Counted from the stretch's first letter, positions 30,332 through 41,362 are shown. The stretch: DNA of 64,000 nt from Tetrapisispora phaffii CBS 4417 (GCF_000236905.1 NC_016521.1:310001-374000), one strand, 5' to 3'. A program made the numbers and translations. Notes: generated by a model not told the origin, from the sequence alone.

Positions 30332-33300
30332 TCACTTTTTGTTACATTGACAGTTGCAACCAGGAACAGGACAGAAATTGTGTCTTACAAACCACTCATC
30401 AGCATGACCTGAATGCATTCCATGGTTGCAACTGAGACAGAAACTAAACCATTCATTCATTCTTAATCTTTTTTGTTCTTTTAATTCCTCATTCATCAAT
30501 AATGCTTCGTCTAAGAAAGCTGTATCATTTTTATTGATTAGATCTTTGTTGTCGATATTTTTATTCTCTAATGCATTCTCGGTATTGGACTCATTTTTTT
30601 TATTAATTGCTGTATTATGTTCGTCTTCATTACCAGTCAGATTATCTTTATTTACACCGCCTGCTGCACTTTGATCTTCTATACCTTTGATTGTAAATGG
30701 TAAATTCGAAGTACCTAACGGTAAAAGACAAATTGCACATCTTGGTAACTGCGCCCCACAATGAGGACAATTGTATTTTTGTTTGACTTTCTTATTTGAA
30801 TTCATTGCATTGTTAACGGTTCCAAACATCCTCTTATTTGTAACCATAGATGATTGAGACCCATTGGCATTACTTGCAACCAAATTGGTGCTGGAATTTC
30901 CAGTAGAGCCATCATTCAATGAATTGGAAGTCGCATTTCTCTTGAGATTAATATGAGGTGATGGTTGATTGATGTTCTTCTTACAATTAATACATTGAAT
31001 ATAAAGTTGTCTAGGTCTAACATTCGCTGTAATTGTGCCTCCTCTAGTTTTAGATAACTTCGATCTCAAAACATCAAATTTGGCTCTCATAGCAAACATT
31101 TCCCAAGAATTCAGCATATCTCTATACGTAGAGACCCATTCGTCAACTCGCTTATCATGAAAGTACCTGGGTGATCCAAAAATTGAAACCATTGCTGCAC
31201 TCTGTATATCACTTGTTTTGTTGACATATGATTGTAATAAATCAATACCACTTGGGGTGATACCAGTAAGGATCAAACCCTCTAACTCACCATTGGAGAT
31301 GACTGAACTTGATGTCCTCTCCAAAAAGATAGTCAAATCTGAATCGTTCAAAAATCTTAATGCAACACCTAATCTTTCACGTAATGAAATAGCAGGTTCA
31401 TAAAGAACATCCCACCAATCATTATCTGCAATAAAGGCAAATATAACTCTCAAATACGGGTTTTCAAATTCCGACGCCATTTTTCTGCATTGCTGTCTCC
31501 AGGGGTTATTTCCAAGGTGATCTTTGTATACCATATAACCAGAAACAGCTGTAGCAATTAACTGTAGCCTCTCATTTTTAGCTGAGCTTAAAATTTCAAC
31601 AGCTTTAGGAATATCACCAAAAAAGACAGCCCAAGCTGCTGCTTTTTCATGATTGCCATTCGCTATTATTTTCTTATATTTATCTTCATAATCACTAGTT
31701 GTTAAATCCCATCCTGAAATAATCAGACATAATTTTCTTTGAATATGCTTCGGAGAGTCTGACCACTTTGTTAAAGGATTTTTCTGTCCTTGAGTTGATT
31801 TATTTTTCCTTCTTGCTTTCATGATCTTCTCGATTTCCTTATTTAACTGCTTTTCAGTCAACAGAGAATCATCGTAATATCTTCTTTGTACTGATATACT
31901 ACTTAACCCATTCCAAATACCCAAAATACCCTCATAGCCTAAATCTAAGTTCTTTGATGCCATGGAACCGTCATCAACTGCTGCCTTCGCTATAGCAATC
32001 CATCTCCAGGTATTACGAATGTATGAAAAATTTTGTAAGTCCTTTGAACAGTCAATTTTTTCAACAGTCGTAACAGGATCTAAACCGTACTCTAATTTTG
32101 CTCTCTTTTTCATTATTACACTAATATCTTGTTTCAAAAGTTTTTGAGGCTTCCAAAATAGTGCATAGTCATCTTCATTATCTAAAAGTGATTCAGTATC
32201 ATCATTTTCAATGACACTGCTACCATCCTTTGTAGTCTCTGTGCCATGATCACTGTTCTCATCGTTGATATTATTGGATGCTATCATCTCATCAGCGATA
32301 TCAAGATCTTCAAAGGATAACTCCTTTATTGAATTTTGGATAGTGCCAAAGGCTGCATTGTCGTCATCATCAGATACCCTTAACTCATCAAACTGTGGAC
32401 TATCTGAGTTTGAAAGTATCAAACTATTATAATTGTCAAATTTAGCTTTTGAATATGTTTCTAGTATTGGCATTCGATATACAGTGCCGGATTGTCTCAT
32501 ACAAATCAAACTAGTTCTATAATTATCTTGTGGAATATAGTCAAATGTCACAACTCTATCGAAGGTTGTCATGACTTCTTGAACTTTTGATACAAATAGT
32601 TCTTCGTATTCATTACTATTTTCATCTTGCTGCATTGTTGATCCTAGATTCCATCTTTTTATGGTATTACCGTGATGTAAAGTAGAAAATTCCCAATTTC
32701 TCACAGTGGACCAACGAAAACATGAATTCATATACTTTCTAGAGGCAGCACCTGTACCAACTAGTTTATCAAATTGAATCAATGGTTGGGGAAGACTTAA
32801 TCCAGCCGAATTATCATGAGATGCTAATCTTCTTCTATCCCAAATAGCCAGTGTACCATCATCACCATATGTGCTAAATTGCCAACCATTAAACGGATTT
32901 AATTTTATATCATAAGAGAGTCTAGTAGGTAATTGGAAAACTGGATTGGAAGATCTTATATCAATTTCTTTTAAAAATTTGGTACTTGAGACCAAAAGAC
33001 TTGTATCCTGCAAAAACCTCAAAGAGACGATATTCTCATTGACGCAATAAGAAAAACTAGGATTTATAATATCTGAATCTGTATTCTGATAATTTGCATC
33101 CCAAATTTGCAATGAAGCATCATTCCTATGCCTATCTAAACCAACTGCAACTAATCCACTATTATTAATAACTAGAGCATTTATACACCTCACTTTTTTA
33201 GCTCGTACTTTAAAATCATAGTAATAATCATTCTCGCTATCTTCTATAATATTTAAAATTCTTGCATAACCAGATTTCTCACCAACACCAATAAGCCCTG

Positions 33301-33493
33301 CTTCTGATTCTGAATAATCTAAACAGGTAATGCTTCCAAAATCTTTTACCGTATTTAACTTTACAATAGATTCATCTGAGTAGTTATGAGGGTCGACCTT
33401 ATAATGCGTAACTTCATCTCTAGTTGGATTGACAGAAAGGTAGTCGAGTTGATCGTCGTATGACCATGTGTTAACTCGCTTAATCAGACCCAT
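30332..33493 (-). CDS. SEA4: SEA complex subunit Sea4 (Mios orthologue)
   Basis: 1053 residues (S. cerevisiae 1038). Sea4 belongs to the SEACAT/GATOR2 part of the SEA complex at the vacuole, which relieves inhibition of TORC1 in response to amino acids. The N-terminus GLIKRVNTWSYDDQLDYLSVNP matches the family. WD40 repeats fill about residues 1-360 (ITCLDYSESEAGLIGVGEKSG, LAIWDRRRLA, TIKRWNLGS). An alpha-solenoid covers about 500-830. The C-terminus is a zinc-finger/RING module: C-x2-C at about 862, CPHCGAQLPRCAICLLPLG at about 912-930, and the final CLSCNHGMHSGHADEWF and CPVPGCNCQC. Acidic Asn/Asp linkers interrupt the solenoid. Adjacent to PKC1 as in S. cerevisiae. Confidence 0.95.
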   Translation of the reverse strand: MGLIKRVNTWSYDDQLDYLSVNPTRDEVTHYKVDPHNYSDESIVKLNTVKDFGSITCLDYSESEAGLIGVGEKSGYARILNIIEDSENDYYYDFKVRAKKVRCINALVINNSGLVAVGLDRHRNDASLQIWDANYQNTDSDIINPSFSYCVNENIVSLRFLQDTSLLVSSTKFLKEIDIRSSNPVFQLPTRLSYDIKLNPFNGWQFSTYGDDGTLAIWDRRRLASHDNSAGLSLPQPLIQFDKLVGTGAASRKYMNSCFRWSTVRNWEFSTLHHGNTIKRWNLGSTMQQDENSNEYEELFVSKVQEVMTTFDRVVTFDYIPQDNYRTSLICMRQSGTVYRMPILETYSKAKFDNYNSLILSNSDSPQFDELRVSDDDDNAAFGTIQNSIKELSFEDLDIADEMIASNNINDENSDHGTETTKDGSSVIENDDTESLLDNEDDYALFWKPQKLLKQDISVIMKKRAKLEYGLDPVTTVEKIDCSKDLQNFSYIRNTWRWIAIAKAAVDDGSMASKNLDLGYEGILGIWNGLSSISVQRRYYDDSLLTEKQLNKEIEKIMKARRKNKSTQGQKNPLTKWSDSPKHIQRKLCLIISGWDLTTSDYEDKYKKIIANGNHEKAAAWAVFFGDIPKAVEILSSAKNERLQLIATAVSGYMVYKDHLGNNPWRQQCRKMASEFENPYLRVIFAFIADNDWWDVLYEPAISLRERLGVALRFLNDSDLTIFLERTSSSVISNGELEGLILTGITPSGIDLLQSYVNKTSDIQSAAMVSIFGSPRYFHDKRVDEWVSTYRDMLNSWEMFAMRAKFDVLRSKLSKTRGGTITANVRPRQLYIQCINCKKNINQPSPHINLKRNATSNSLNDGSTGNSSTNLVASNANGSQSSMVTNKRMFGTVNNAMNSNKKVKQKYNCPHCGAQLPRCAICLLPLGTSNLPFTIKGIEDQSAAGGVNKDNLTGNEDEHNTAINKKNESNTENALENKNIDNKDLINKNDTAFLDEALLMNEELKEQKRLRMNEWFSFCLSCNHGMHSGHADEWFVRHNFCPVPGCNCQCNKK

Positions 33494-33800
33494 TTCCTAA
33501 CGAGATATGTGTTCACTATTTCGAGATGAAGATCCTTATGTCTTTTATTCCAGTTGCCCATTTAAATATTCCAAACACATTCTTATATATCCTACTTTTT
33601 AGATTCTTAAAATCCATCGCCGGAAGGTTCTTATTAAAGGAAACGGAATATTAAACAATCTTTGTCCAAGAGAGTGAGAGAGCATGTGTGTCTTCTATAC
33701 CAAGCTAAAGACAGAAAAATGTGTGAATGCTAGCAATAAAGTATAAACTGCAATAATGCCATTCGTATGATTATTTATTATATATTATAATTCAAGTTAT
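33494..33800. promoter_or_regulatory. SEA4 promoter / NTO1 3' region
   Basis: 307 bp; nothing distinctive. RTG3, which neighbours SEA4 in S. cerevisiae, is absent. Confidence 0.35.
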
Positions 33801-36005
33801 TTAATTATGTAGTAGACCTTTTAGAATTCTGACATCTTTTTGAGACAAATCCTCCACATCACTTAATCCCTCTTCTTCCATTAAATAGGGACCCCTCCAT
33901 GGTCTTTCACCAATGATTTTATTATTTTCAACAATAAAATCTTGTTTTAAATATTGACTTGAGTCTTTGGATTTTATATCTGCTATTAATTCCGCCAAAA
34001 GTGTTTTTAAACTGTCAATGCTACTGTCAACAATTCTACTGGTAGTCATATCTTCTTCAATTTCTTTTGTCGCTAACTCAAAGGCTTGAAGAATTTCACC
34101 AGTTGAATCATAAGATTCTGATCTACATTTTTCAATGAAATTAGAGAAACAAACATTTTTTACGTTTCTTTCCAAGACCTTTATGTGATTTGAATTAAGA
34201 AACTTTGGATAGAAAAATTCTTTTAGAATTTTATATTCAGAAAATCTAGTAGACATTTTCAAAGTATCATCAAGCTTATCGATTTCATCTTTTAAGATAA
34301 TTCTTTTTTTAATTAAACCTGTCATATGTTTCAGTGACGATATATCACGGAGTAATAGATTAGCAAATTCCATTCTCTGATTAATCTGAGTAATATCTAA
34401 AAGATTATAGGAGTTGGCATCAAATATCCTTACCAATGGAGCGCCTCTTTTTAATTCTCTTTTCATTGACCAATATTTACATAATTCATAGCTTAACTTA
34501 TTTGTATTTTCAAAGTTCAAAACCGTAAGAAAAGTAGATAAGTTATCTGCAAATATCTGTGGGGCAATGGGTGTTCCACGATTAGTTCTCCAAATGTGCT
34601 TTGCTATTTTGCCATTACTTGAATTGCTGGAAGTTGATTTGATAATGTTATTATTATGCATTAAATTCTTAAAATATCTTTTTGTTTTAATAAGCCCTTC
34701 TTTGCAATCTGGCCAAAATCTAGGAGAATGTTTATCACAAAAACTTTCTATTGTTAAATCATTTACTGTCTGGTTTTGCGCTACACTACTTACTGGAATA
34801 TTATTAAATGACATATATAAATTCGATCTCTTGGCACAAGTAACATGATATGCTGTAAAACAATTTTTATTACTACATTGGATGCAAGCTCCTATTTTTT
34901 GATCACAAATGTAACAATTTAATCTCCACCTTGATTTATTAATATTTTTCATTCCTTCAATTGGTTCCATATAGTTCAAATTTGCAAAATATAATTCTGG
35001 GAGCCAAAGGGCGCACACTACATGGGCCCAAGAGCCAGTGTCCGTTTGTTTAAATGCACCCGTAGTGCTGGGACAAAATAAACAATCAACTTTTCTATCC
35101 TTAGAAACTAAACATAGTCGACATAACCATTGACCTTCTGGAATAAAAATGATACCATAACATTCTTGATGAACCGCTAGATTACATCCATCACAAAATA
35201 CAATAGCATTTGTTTGCGTACTTTCACCTCCACCGCAGACAGCGCATGCATGTTCAATACTCCCTGTGCCATCATCAGAACCATATAGTTGGTAATGTAT
35301 TTGTGAAGCTTTTCTTTGGTAATCCTGTGAGTTAATATCTGCTGTTAAAGATTTTGGTGGAATATGTTTTTCTAAATTGTGCCACTTCATTTCCAATATG
35401 CTAATAGTTGTTTCAAAAATTTCAGGTGTCATATTTCCCTTTGCTAATTTCTGATTTAAAGACTCTAAATAAAGAGCATCTTGTTCATCCATGTCATATC
35501 CAATATTAAATTTATTAGAATTTGGAACTATGCTTGATAATGCTTTCAAAATTTTTGGTTGGATATTTGGAGAAGAATAAATGTCATTAAATTTATTTAT
35601 ATATGCAATTTTAGAGTCATCATTAATTGATGGATGAAGAGAAGAGTCTGTTCGAGGCCTTTTTGAAGGCCTTGCTACTCTTTTTGGATATTTCGGTGTA
35701 TCTAATTGATTAATCGAAATAGTAGTCTTTTTTATATCATTCCTATGACGATTTAATATGATCGGTTCAATCGTAACTTTCCCATTAAAAATTAATTGTT
35801 TCAGTTGCACTTTCGGCACTTGATCTTTTTCAGTATCCTTATGCTCAGCGTGATCTCCACTGTTCAAGTTATCATCAGCTGAATCATTATTATCTTTGTA
35901 TAATGTAAGTGGTATGATCGTATTTTTAGTTAAATCATCATAAAATTCTTCGAAATTTCGCTCTTCTCTTAATTTAGGACCATCGTCCTTAAGCTCTCCC
36001 GACAT
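33801..36005 (-). CDS. NTO1: NuA3 histone acetyltransferase scaffold Nto1 (BRPF-like PHD protein)
   Basis: 734 residues (S. cerevisiae 748). Nto1 anchors Sas3, Eaf6 and Yng1 in NuA3 and reads histone H3. An EPL1-type region (about 165-215, NIGYDMDEQDALYLESLNQKL) is followed by the PZP module: a PHD finger from about 253 (CAVCGGGESTQTNAIVFCDGCNLAVHQECYG), a zinc knuckle (CRLCLVSKDRKVDCLFCPS) and an extended PHD (WAHVVCALWLPELYF, then CYICDQKIGACIQCSNKNCFTAYHVTCAKRS). The C-terminal half is helical with no recognised domain; no bromodomain or PWWP is seen, as usual in yeast. Confidence 0.95.
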   Translation of the reverse strand: MSGELKDDGPKLREERNFEEFYDDLTKNTIIPLTLYKDNNDSADDNLNSGDHAEHKDTEKDQVPKVQLKQLIFNGKVTIEPIILNRHRNDIKKTTISINQLDTPKYPKRVARPSKRPRTDSSLHPSINDDSKIAYINKFNDIYSSPNIQPKILKALSSIVPNSNKFNIGYDMDEQDALYLESLNQKLAKGNMTPEIFETTISILEMKWHNLEKHIPPKSLTADINSQDYQRKASQIHYQLYGSDDGTGSIEHACAVCGGGESTQTNAIVFCDGCNLAVHQECYGIIFIPEGQWLCRLCLVSKDRKVDCLFCPSTTGAFKQTDTGSWAHVVCALWLPELYFANLNYMEPIEGMKNINKSRWRLNCYICDQKIGACIQCSNKNCFTAYHVTCAKRSNLYMSFNNIPVSSVAQNQTVNDLTIESFCDKHSPRFWPDCKEGLIKTKRYFKNLMHNNNIIKSTSSNSSNGKIAKHIWRTNRGTPIAPQIFADNLSTFLTVLNFENTNKLSYELCKYWSMKRELKRGAPLVRIFDANSYNLLDITQINQRMEFANLLLRDISSLKHMTGLIKKRIILKDEIDKLDDTLKMSTRFSEYKILKEFFYPKFLNSNHIKVLERNVKNVCFSNFIEKCRSESYDSTGEILQAFELATKEIEEDMTTSRIVDSSIDSLKTLLAELIADIKSKDSSQYLKQDFIVENNKIIGERPWRGPYLMEEEGLSDVEDLSQKDVRILKGLLHN

Positions 36006-36420
36006 TGTAATTTAGTATATCAACATGCACACTAAGTTAAAACAGATATCTGCATTAGTATAGAAAATACAATATCTAATCTTTACTTGTAGATATAATG
36101 AACTGTTAAAAGGATACCTTCTTAAATGGATAACTTGTTGTTTTCTTTTTCCTTTTTCTTTTGATCTTATTTATAAATACTGTCAATAGAAAAATTTACT
36201 AACGCGAAACAATGAATAAAGAAGACGCATCTATTAAAGCATAAGCACATTTAAAATAAGGCTCGTGGGCTGTAAAATATGTATGACTATTAATGTAATA
36301 ACAAATGTTTGATTCATATATGGATCTATGTATTTCCTATATTGCTGTACATATAATATAACGGTTGTTTAAGAAGTAACTGGTCATATTTTCTTTTTCT
36401 TTTTCTTAATCGATGACAGC
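36006..36420. promoter_or_regulatory. NTO1 promoter / CSR2 3' region
   Basis: 415 bp of AT-rich sequence with several CTTTTT tracts; no gene or clear site. SFT2 of the ancestral order is absent. Confidence 0.35.
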
Positions 36421-39400
36421 TCAGTTATCATTGCTCATCAACGGTATTATTTCATTATAGTTCGGAGGTTCATGCAAATCCGTTTCACCTCTATACGAGC
36501 CAATGGACTCTGTGCTACAACTCACGGTATCATCGTTATTGCTGCCATCTTCATCTTCATCATCCTGAATTGCATGCTCATTATCATGGTATTTACCAAC
36601 AGAGTAATTCGGGTTGAAGATATTATTTTGTGGCATCGAGACATGATTGAAAGATGTCGCACGATTTCTTTGCTTATTTGATACATTTGGAGCTAAAAGC
36701 CCATCTAGATTACCATAATTGGAACCAACCGAAGATTTGAGTCTTGGATCAAATTTTGAAGTGCCATCACCGGAAAATGTCTTCGTTCTAGTTAGAATGT
36801 TGTTCAAATCCTCTGAAGTTCTATGAGCATGAGGATTCGAAGATTCTCCAGATACAGATGAGGCTCTAGATAAGTTTAATTGTTGAATGTGTAAATCATC
36901 GATGTATCTTTCATCTTCTGGATTTCCAGAATTAACTGAGAATAAAAATGGCGAGTTTATTGGGGATCCAGGAACCGAAATTGCTTGCTCAAAAGTTGGC
37001 AACGATGAAGTAATAACCGGAGAGCTTGGATTTTTATCAGTGGTCAAAGCCATTTCATAAGTTGGCAATTCTAAATTCTCAGCATTACATAATTCTGATA
37101 TTAAAAAAATCGGGATGTCTATCAAGACTTCATAATTTCTTAGTTTGGCTGAATCATCTGCATCGGGTTTACAAATTCTTAACATAATTTCAAGTTTATG
37201 CCTGCAATGGATATTGCTGAAATGTAAACTGTCCAAATATAAACCACGCTTGGCTTTGTTAATTCTTGTATGGCATTGAACAGTATTTTCTGCATTGGTA
37301 TAAAACTTTGTTTCATGTAATCTTGGATCAGGCGCAGCAGAGTGTTTGTCTGATTCTCTCGATATAATAGAAGCTCTCCTACTTGAAAAAAATCCCATAA
37401 CACCACTTTTATGTGGTTGTTCATTCTCTTTCTCTGAATTTGTCTCCAATGAATAAAGATCAATACCATACGGAGGTATTAATTTAGCCGATTTTTGATC
37501 CATATCAAAGTACTTTGGGAATTCTAACTGTGAAACTATGGTCAATGGTTCATTAAATCCTTTGACTTCTTTTTTCTTATGTTTGGATTTTGGACTGCCT
37601 TCATCTGGAATTTCAGTGTATGATAATATGTTATCATCTATACAGTTATCTATAATTTCTTCTCTAATAGAACGTGAACCTTTATCTTTTGTTCTAATCT
37701 CTAATAATGACAAATTACGTTCTTTTTTCCTTTTCTGGTCAAATTCCATAAAATATGGATTATATGGATCTTTTGCAACAATATCAATTTGGTCATATTC
37801 GTATTCAAGATCTTTACTAACAAAAGTAATTTTCTCTACAATACTTACACGAACCCTTTTAACTTTAATATCTTTTGTTAACGGAGCCAGTTTAATTTTA
37901 ATAGGAAATTTATTATTTACAGGAACATATTTTTGACCAAATGAAATCTCATAAGATAATGATTTAGACCATACCCTATTAATATAAATAGATTTGTTTG
38001 CAGTCGAGATAGAAATTGGCGGAGGAGATCTAATAATATTGATGGGCATCTCAGAATACATATCAGTTGTAGAATTTGAAACCACATTTGAACTACCTGA
38101 AGCGGAACTTGTATTAGTATGAAGTTGCTCTTTTACTTTTTTAAACAAGTTAAATTTATGAGCGAAAGGAGCACCGTCATTTGTGGTTGATTTATTTGTA
38201 CTATTCTTTGGATTTGTATTTTTCTTAGTCTGGAGTGCTGAACCTTTATCCAACTCTTTTAAAGCAACACACAATCTATATCCGACTCTCGCAGATGGTA
38301 AATATATAGATTCTGGGATGTTATTAGTAAAAATAATTGGTAAAATGAACATATAATCACCAGGTTGAAATACATTTTCGTTATCTGACTTAGAAATTTC
38401 TTCAAACAATTTCTTTTTATTTTTTAATTTATCAGTGTATATTCTTTTGTAGGGATCACTAACTTTGAAAAAGGTTTCTTTACTTGTAGAATTATTCTTT
38501 CCATTTTCCTTATTTATTCCTTTTATCAAATTTATGTTATTATTTTCGATTATTTTATTATCATCTGCTTTCGATTCATCAATTATTAAAGGGATATAAA
38601 GGTTGTAATTATGGATCCCAAGTAACCAATTAGATGATCCTGCATTATAAATTTCTTCTTTAAACGTTTTTGTTGGCGGAACGCCTTCATTCCAATATAT
38701 CCTTACCCTTGCACACAATTCTACATTAATATCGGATAAAGTCATTGTCTTATTGAGAGATAAAATGACTGCAATACTATATGAAAACATAGAATCATCA
38801 ATATCGATATCAATGTTAGAGTTGACAGTACTTTGATTCTCAGGTGTTGATTCAGTTGACTCACCTCCATTATTATTTGTTAGAGTGTCGTTTGTTTCCG
38901 TTTGTTGACTGTTAAGATTTCTATTTGCAGATAAATTATTTTCTATTTCCTCTTCTTCTGTGGAACCATGTAATCTTGCCAAATATTCATCATCTGTTGT
39001 GGAAACAGTCGGTAAAAAGACACAATCGCCTGTGCTTGCCATCGATATCCTCAGATCGTTACTTACATCTGTTGTGATGACTTTTGGCTGCAAGAAACCT
39101 CGTTCCGTCAAATATTCCTCCAGGAATTCCTTTCCAAAAGATTCATTTGTAATTACAGAACCATTTTTACCGTTTCTATCATTAATATGTTTTCGACGTA
39201 AAATGAGTCTCTTTGTTTCGAAATCATCTAAATCCTCAACGTGTGATCTTGTCGCTTCTTCAATTTTTGCGACCGCAGAAGTATTAATCTCATTTAAAGG
39301 GTCAAAATTTCTATACATTCCAACATTAACGTTACCGTTGTTAACTATTGGAGTACTATTAGTACTATACCTTCTATTTTTAATTTTCAAATGATTTGGC

Positions 39401-39642
39401 TGCAGAGTTGAGACAGGCGAAGACAAATCATTCTCTTCGTCTGTAAAAGAGTTCGACAAACTCCTAGGATGCAATCTATTTTTACTCATATCCACCATAG
39501 CAGGTTGTGGAGGTTGAATATTGACAGCCACCGCACTCTTCGGTAGCTGACTAGCACCATCTCGCTCATCCGTCTGCACTCCAGCATTGGGCACAATAGA
39601 AGTCAACACATTTTTCAGACCGTGTTTATTCGAATTCACCAT
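36421..39642 (-). CDS. CSR2: Arrestin-related Rsp5 adaptor, CSR2/ECM21 (ART8/ART2) type
   Basis: 1073 residues (S. cerevisiae Csr2 and Ecm21 are about 1120 each). These alpha-arrestins bring the ubiquitin ligase Rsp5 to plasma-membrane transporters for endocytosis. The arrestin core is split by low-complexity inserts: the N-fold about 285-470 (DSMFSYSIAVILSLNKTMTLSDINVELCARVRIYW) and the C-fold from about 560 (WSKSLSYEISFGQKYVPVNNKFPIKIKLAPL). PPxY-type ligase-binding sites are PPNY near the C-terminus (about 1058) and LPTY around 890. Because CSR2 and ECM21 are WGD duplicates and the neighbours here come from both blocks, the symbol could equally be ECM21. Confidence 0.88.
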   Translation of the reverse strand: MVNSNKHGLKNVLTSIVPNAGVQTDERDGASQLPKSAVAVNIQPPQPAMVDMSKNRLHPRSLSNSFTDEENDLSSPVSTLQPNHLKIKNRRYSTNSTPIVNNGNVNVGMYRNFDPLNEINTSAVAKIEEATRSHVEDLDDFETKRLILRRKHINDRNGKNGSVITNESFGKEFLEEYLTERGFLQPKVITTDVSNDLRISMASTGDCVFLPTVSTTDDEYLARLHGSTEEEEIENNLSANRNLNSQQTETNDTLTNNNGGESTESTPENQSTVNSNIDIDIDDSMFSYSIAVILSLNKTMTLSDINVELCARVRIYWNEGVPPTKTFKEEIYNAGSSNWLLGIHNYNLYIPLIIDESKADDNKIIENNNINLIKGINKENGKNNSTSKETFFKVSDPYKRIYTDKLKNKKKLFEEISKSDNENVFQPGDYMFILPIIFTNNIPESIYLPSARVGYRLCVALKELDKGSALQTKKNTNPKNSTNKSTTNDGAPFAHKFNLFKKVKEQLHTNTSSASGSSNVVSNSTTDMYSEMPINIIRSPPPISISTANKSIYINRVWSKSLSYEISFGQKYVPVNNKFPIKIKLAPLTKDIKVKRVRVSIVEKITFVSKDLEYEYDQIDIVAKDPYNPYFMEFDQKRKKERNLSLLEIRTKDKGSRSIREEIIDNCIDDNILSYTEIPDEGSPKSKHKKKEVKGFNEPLTIVSQLEFPKYFDMDQKSAKLIPPYGIDLYSLETNSEKENEQPHKSGVMGFFSSRRASIISRESDKHSAAPDPRLHETKFYTNAENTVQCHTRINKAKRGLYLDSLHFSNIHCRHKLEIMLRICKPDADDSAKLRNYEVLIDIPIFLISELCNAENLELPTYEMALTTDKNPSSPVITSSLPTFEQAISVPGSPINSPFLFSVNSGNPEDERYIDDLHIQQLNLSRASSVSGESSNPHAHRTSEDLNNILTRTKTFSGDGTSKFDPRLKSSVGSNYGNLDGLLAPNVSNKQRNRATSFNHVSMPQNNIFNPNYSVGKYHDNEHAIQDDEDEDGSNNDDTVSCSTESIGSYRGETDLHEPPNYNEIIPLMSNDN

Positions 39643-40813
39643 TGTATCCAGTAATTAATTAATGTTTTATCTGTTAATTGTCTTCGACTGTTTTATCTTA
39701 TTTATCCCTTAAAACTTAAATGAAAGCAATAAACCAAAAAAATATACAACCTTACAAGTCAATTTCAAACACCTGCACAATAGATACTAACACACACATA
39801 CATACATACACGTGCAAGTAGACGAGTTGTAAACCGAAATGCACTCATAAAAATGATACTCAAATGCAAAGAACTATCCACCTTTATATAGAAAATTGTA
39901 AACGACTATCTTCAGTTCTGTCTAAATATATTTACAATTTTTATGTTGTAGTCATTTGAAGGATAAGTTAAGATAATGATCCGCGGCGGCTTCCGGGACG
40001 GATGGCGAGTAAGTTCTGTATCTATTTAATAACAAGCCATCACAGCGACTACATGATTTAAAGATGTTGCACATCTCTTATCACTTCCCACAAGACCATA
40101 TGGTATCGGAGAAGCTTATATTGTAGTGATTCTTTGGATATGGTATTTGTTCAAGAGAGGGTTCGCGGTTTTAAAGGTTCGTTAGGGAGGGCGGCAAACG
40201 CGGGCTAGGTAGCAGTCGCTGGATTTAGGCACCAAGGTAATACAGAGACGGTAAAGCTTGAGATATAGATTTAAAAAGTGCAAAGGTCAATGGTTTTGAC
40301 ATCTGTTGAGTTAATGGAAGGTCTGGAGCTATGGAGATGGTTGATAAGTACGCTCTTCACGCCTGTCCCCCTTGCCAAGTGACGCTGTTGTGTGGGGAAA
40401 TGGGAAAGTCAGTGAGACTACCGCAGTCTTGAGGCGCTACGCGCGGGTAACTGATATTCGTTTCAGGTGATTTTGTTTGTATAGTAATGGTACCATCTAG
40501 TGAGAAGATAGAGGGAGGGTGAAATGGGTAGTGGATATGGAGTTATCTCTATCAGCGTTTTGGTGGTACGTGGTTCGAGATTCGTAGTGGCCTGCACTGG
40601 GCCTGGAGTAGCAGGGAATGTCGCTAAGATGTTACGATTGGTGAGTTTTTTTTACCGGAAAGAATGCAGGTCTGCACTCTCTATGAGCGAGAGAGGGCAA
40701 GCAGGATTTAATATAAGTTATAAGAGAAGGATGATATGAGTGTTTTTGGTTCAATCATTCTCTTCTGATTAACCAGAAAATATCATCACAGAACACATTA
40801 TCAAGCAATCACA
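39643..40813. promoter_or_regulatory. Divergent CSR2 / CPR3 intergenic region with GC-rich island
   Basis: 1.17 kb marking the change from genes of S. cerevisiae chromosomes XVI/X/II to genes of XIII/XII. The left third is AT-rich with CA/CATA repeats at about 39789-39812. From about 40140 to 40740 base composition shifts to roughly 50-55% G+C. A Reb1-type site CGGGTAACTG lies at 40444-40453, identical over 10 bp to the site in the GLN1 upstream island. The 71-codon ORF inside the island (40524-40739) does not look like a protein. No tRNA or LTR remnant is visible at this synteny junction. Confidence 0.5.
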
Positions 40814-41362
40814 ATGTTCAGAAACACTTTGACAAAACAAGTCCGTTTATTTTCTACTACCAACGCCAAGTTTGGCACTAAAGTCTTTATGGAACCTTCC
40901 ATCAATGGTACAAAAGTTGGCAGAATTGAATTCGAATTATACGATGACGTTGTCCCAAAGACAGCTGAAAACTTCAGAGCTTTATGTACCGGTGAAAAGG
41001 GATTCGGTTACAAGAATGTCCCATTCCACAGAATCATCCCAAACTTCATGCTACAAGGTGGCGACACTGATTTAGCTAATGGTATGGGTGGTAAATCAAT
41101 TTATGGTGATAGATTCAACGACGAAAACTTCGTTAAGTTGCACACCAAACCAGGTCTATTATCAATGGCCAATGCTGGCCCAAACACAAACGGTTCCCAA
41201 TTCTTTATTACAACTGTCCCATGTAAATGGTTAGATGGCCACCATGTTGTGTTCGGTGAAGTCACCAAAGGTATGGACATTGTCAAGAAGATCGAGTCCT
41301 ATGGCTCTGAAAATGGTACTCCAAGTGCTGAGATCATTATCGAGGAAGCTGGTGAATTGTAA
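40814..41362 (+). CDS. CPR3: Mitochondrial cyclophilin (peptidyl-prolyl isomerase)
   Basis: 182 residues, the same length as S. cerevisiae Cpr3. It is a matrix proline isomerase assisting folding of imported proteins. Residues 1-20 form a presequence ([20 protein letters not shown]: basic, hydroxylated, no acids). The cyclophilin core has all active-site elements: [14 protein letters not shown] with the catalytic Arg, [13 protein letters not shown], and the Trp of [12 protein letters not shown] that binds cyclosporin. Codon bias suggests moderate to high expression. CPR3, BET5, WAR1, HMG1 and FPR3 appear in the same order as in S. cerevisiae chromosome XIII. Confidence 0.97.
   Translation: MFRNTLTKQVRLFSTTNAKFGTKVFMEPSINGTKVGRIEFELYDDVVPKTAENFRALCTGEKGFGYKNVPFHRIIPNFMLQGGDTDLANGMGGKSIYGDRFNDENFVKLHTKPGLLSMANAGPNTNGSQFFITTVPCKWLDGHHVVFGEVTKGMDIVKKIESYGSENGTPSAEIIIEEAGEL

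Noticed and set aside
38960..39394. 144-codon plus-strand ORF antisense to CSR2/ECM21, and similar long antisense frames in TIP41, PKC1, ARP7 and AGO1
   Set aside because: They follow the codon periodicity of the real gene on the other strand and have no family resemblance.
40540..40600. TGGTTCGAG considered as a tRNA B box
   Set aside because: No A box at the right distance and no cloverleaf pairing; no tRNA gene was found anywhere in the window.
40524..40739. 71-codon plus-strand ORF upstream of CPR3
   Set aside because: Lies in a GC-rich intergenic island, composition is not protein-like, and it ends just before the CPR3 leader.
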